Shown here: piece after piece, positions 62,411-64,000 of the stretch | Layout: each line of letters begins with the position of its first letter | How positions within the stretch are numbered: the stretch's first letter is position 1 | DNA from: Sphingobacteriia bacterium | GTDB taxonomy: Bacteria; Pseudomonadota; Alphaproteobacteria; Rickettsiales; 33-17 | DNA: 64,000 bases | Direction of reading: 5' to 3' | Assembly (NCBI GenBank): GCA_017304685.1 | Contig: JAFKLR010000004.1 | Span: 488,841 to 552,840, forward strand | The notes under the pieces: generated by a model | What the model was told of the DNA's origin: nothing | The model's input: only the letters and a program-made list of their open reading frames with translations | The model's database searches: none | Made by a program: the position numbers and the translations under genes

Positions 62411-63244
62411 ATGAAAAAACTTACAGCGGTAGTATTACCAGCTTTAGCAATCTCAGCTTGCGTAAATTTATCAAAAGTTGAGCATGGTAAAGTTAACACT
62501 TACGGTCCAGAATATAAAGCGCAATTAGCTAAAAACTATTCTGAAATGGCAAAAGAACAAGCTAACGAATTAGATTGGATTGATGCTGAAAATTTTGCAA
62601 GTAAAGCAGTTAAAGCTTCGCAAAATAAGAATGTTATGCCTGAAGACCCAAACAATTGGAGTTTAAAAGGTGAATTCAGAGCTGAATTCCAAGAATATAG
62701 AGACTTAGTTGACATGTTAATGACTGAAGAAAACAAAAGATTATATCCAAAACAATTGGCTAATTTAGTTTCTTCATTTGATTCATTACTTGAACAACAA
62801 GCTGAAGATGCTCATCATATAGAAAAATTACTTGATAAACGTGATACGTTCATCAGAAATGTAAGATTCTTCTTAGGTGAAACAGCTTTCTTACCACATC
62901 AAAAAGTTGTGAAAAGTGAAATGGTGTTCTTTAACAACAATTCACACAACTTAGGTAAATTAGGTAAAAAAGTTATTCAGAGAGCTGTGAAAAAACTTGC
63001 TAAACAAGGTATGACCAAGTTCTCAAGAGTTGTGATTTCTTCACATTCTGATAAAGTTGGAACAGATGGTTCAAACTATCATCTTGCTTTAGAAAGAGCT
63101 GCTGCGGTTAAAAACCATTTAGTTGCACTCGGTGTTGATGAAAGAAACATTGAAATCGTTAACTATGGTGAAAGTAAACCTATGGTTAAAACCGGTAAAT
63201 CTCACGTTAAAAACAGACGTGTTGAAATTGACTTTGTTAACTAA
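62411..63244 (+). CDS. OmpA-family outer membrane lipoprotein
   Basis: 277 residues. The signal MKKLTAVVLPALAISAC has a lipobox (ISAC, Cys17). A helical middle part (about 30-160) is unrecognised. The OmpA-like peptidoglycan-binding domain covers about 165-277, with VVISSHSDKVGTDGSNYHLA, then LERAAAVKNHLVALGVDERN, YGESKPMV and the final KNRRVEIDF. It should anchor the outer membrane to peptidoglycan. GGAGAGG gives a strong ribosome site. It may be abundant at the surface, as Pal/OmpA proteins are in rickettsiae. Confidence 0.92.
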   Translation: MKKLTAVVLPALAISACVNLSKVEHGKVNTYGPEYKAQLAKNYSEMAKEQANELDWIDAENFASKAVKASQNKNVMPEDPNNWSLKGEFRAEFQEYRDLVDMLMTEENKRLYPKQLANLVSSFDSLLEQQAEDAHHIEKLLDKRDTFIRNVRFFLGETAFLPHQKVVKSEMVFFNNNSHNLGKLGKKVIQRAVKKLAKQGMTKFSRVVISSHSDKVGTDGSNYHLALERAAAVKNHLVALGVDERNIEIVNYGESKPMVKTGKSHVKNRRVEIDFVN

Positions 63245-63271
63245 TATCTAACAAAGTTATAAAGAAAGTTT

Positions 63272-63299
63272 AGGGCAATTAGTTAAAACTGATTGCCCT
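63272..63299 (+). terminator. Rho-independent terminator after the OmpA-type lipoprotein gene
   Basis: AGGGCAATTAGT (63272-63283) pairs with ACTGATTGCCCT (63288-63299) with one mismatch and a 4-nt loop, followed by TTATTTTTT. Confidence 0.9.
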
Positions 63300-63394
63300 T
63301 TATTTTTTGTATGTATATCATACACTTGCTTCTAGACTAATTATAAAAATTTAGTTAGAATTAAATATAGTAAATTTATTAGCAAGGCTTACAC

Positions 63395-64000
63395 ATGGAT
63401 TTCATGCGACATGTTCGTAATGTATTCGTTCTAACACTAGTATATTCGTTCGTACTATTCCTTACCGTGTTTTTCTCTTCAGTATTGTTTATATATCTGA
63501 GCGGAACCGCGTATATAAGTTTTACTCATGCAGACATACTTTTATTTTTTGCATATATAAAATGGCTTTTTGGAAATTATGCTTGGGTTGTTACAACCGT
63601 TAAAGCAGGTCAAACTGATCAGCTTATACAATTAAATAATTATTTAATCCCTAAAATCATCGGATGTGCAATTGGCCCAATTACGATTGTAGCAATTATC
63701 ATATTTATTTTTAGAGATCCATTACTCACGTGGCGACCATTTAAAAAGAGAGAAGCGCTTCATGGTGACGCTAAATGGGCTGGTGAAGAAGAGGTTAAAC
63801 GTGCAGGCCTAAGATCGAAAGATGGATTACTCATAGGTAAAGATAGCGGTGGCTATTATGTAGCTCCAGGTTATCAACATGCATTACTTTTTGCGCCAAC
63901 CGGTTCTGGTAAAGGTGTAGGGTTTGTAATTCCGAATTTATTATTCTGGGATGAATCAGTACTTGTCCATGATATCAAACTTGAAAACCATGAAATTACT
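63395..64000 (+). CDS. virD4: Type IV secretion coupling protein VirD4, N-terminal part
   Basis: 202 residues to the window end with no stop, so partial. It is the inner-membrane ATPase that brings substrates to the type IV secretion channel. Two membrane regions appear at about 10-38 and 87-108 (LIPKIIGCAIGPITIVAIII). ALHGDAKWAGEEEVKRAGL is the conserved VirD4/TraG linker, and Walker A FAPTGSGKGVGF lies near 168-179, followed by IPNLLFWDESVLVHDIK. The start ATG has AAGG about 8 nt upstream. No other virB gene is in the window, but the downstream side is unseen. Confidence 0.93.
   Translation, partial: MDFMRHVRNVFVLTLVYSFVLFLTVFFSSVLFIYLSGTAYISFTHADILLFFAYIKWLFGNYAWVVTTVKAGQTDQLIQLNNYLIPKIIGCAIGPITIVAIIIFIFRDPLLTWRPFKKREALHGDAKWAGEEEVKRAGLRSKDGLLIGKDSGGYYVAPGYQHALLFAPTGSGKGVGFVIPNLLFWDESVLVHDIKLENHEIT

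Noticed and set aside
1..64000. tRNA, rRNA, tmRNA, CRISPR arrays or insertion sequences
   Set aside because: I looked through all gaps for T-loop-like GTTCGA sequences, regularly spaced repeats and transposase motifs and found none.

Overview
The window is low-GC (about 30% by eye) and reads as a chromosome segment of an intracellular alphaproteobacterium of the order Rickettsiales. The evidence is the sdhCDAB and rpsB-tsf-pyrH-frr-uppS-cdsA-dxr order, a long Thermus-type isocitrate dehydrogenase of the kind found in Rickettsia, an MHS-family (ProP-like) transporter, a VirD4 coupling protein, L,D-carboxypeptidases and RcGTA-like genes. The family cannot be fixed from sequence alone; a Midichloria-like lineage is a guess. 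I saw no tRNA, rRNA, CRISPR or insertion sequence.

Layout. 1-8.4 kb: end of a HAD phosphatase, priA, an RhlE-like helicase, a small heat-shock protein and sdhCDAB. 8.4-11.3 kb: two unusual HAD-like proteins on the minus strand. 11.3-19.6 kb: a plus-strand run for translation (rpsB, tsf, frr), nucleotide metabolism (pyrH), and envelope and isoprenoid synthesis (uppS, cdsA, dxr, ispA, a PAP2 phosphatase), ending in a LysE exporter. 19.8-34.3 kb: mixed housekeeping (icd, hemW, miaA, midA, coaX, a pseudouridine synthase, two rdgB-like genes, rph) with several unrecognised proteins. 33.0-37.5 kb: a histidine kinase, a sodium:solute symporter, grpE and a TPR protein, all on the minus strand.

37.6-54.2 kb: a minus-strand gene transfer agent (GTA)-like locus. 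It has portal, prohead protease, HK97-type capsid, gp10, short tape measure, tail assembly chaperone, connector, adaptor, terminator, tail tube, gp12-gp15, a DUF2793 protein, a holin and a lysozyme. The order differs from RcGTA: gp10, gp11 and the chaperone lie ahead of gp6-gp9. The locus carries two plus-strand insertions encoding exported proteins and one same-strand block of three unknown genes. No terminase, integrase, repressor or replication gene is present, and base composition matches the flanks, so it looks like a resident domesticated element rather than a recent prophage.

54.5-64 kb: EnvZ/OmpR-like two-component genes overlapping a partial Mrp-type cation/proton antiporter operon, rpoD on the opposite strand, two tandem LD-carboxypeptidase paralogues, an OmpA-type lipoprotein and the start of virD4.

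Most notable points: (1) the rearranged GTA-like locus with lysis genes and exported-protein insertions; (2) a histidine kinase whose frame stays open 61 codons upstream with no usual start codon and overlaps the symporter in the -1 frame at a run of nine A; (3) an rpsB leader with mutually exclusive or pseudoknotted pairings; (4) a hairpin over the grpE start; (5) divergent HAD-like proteins, two with phospho-site-like tails.
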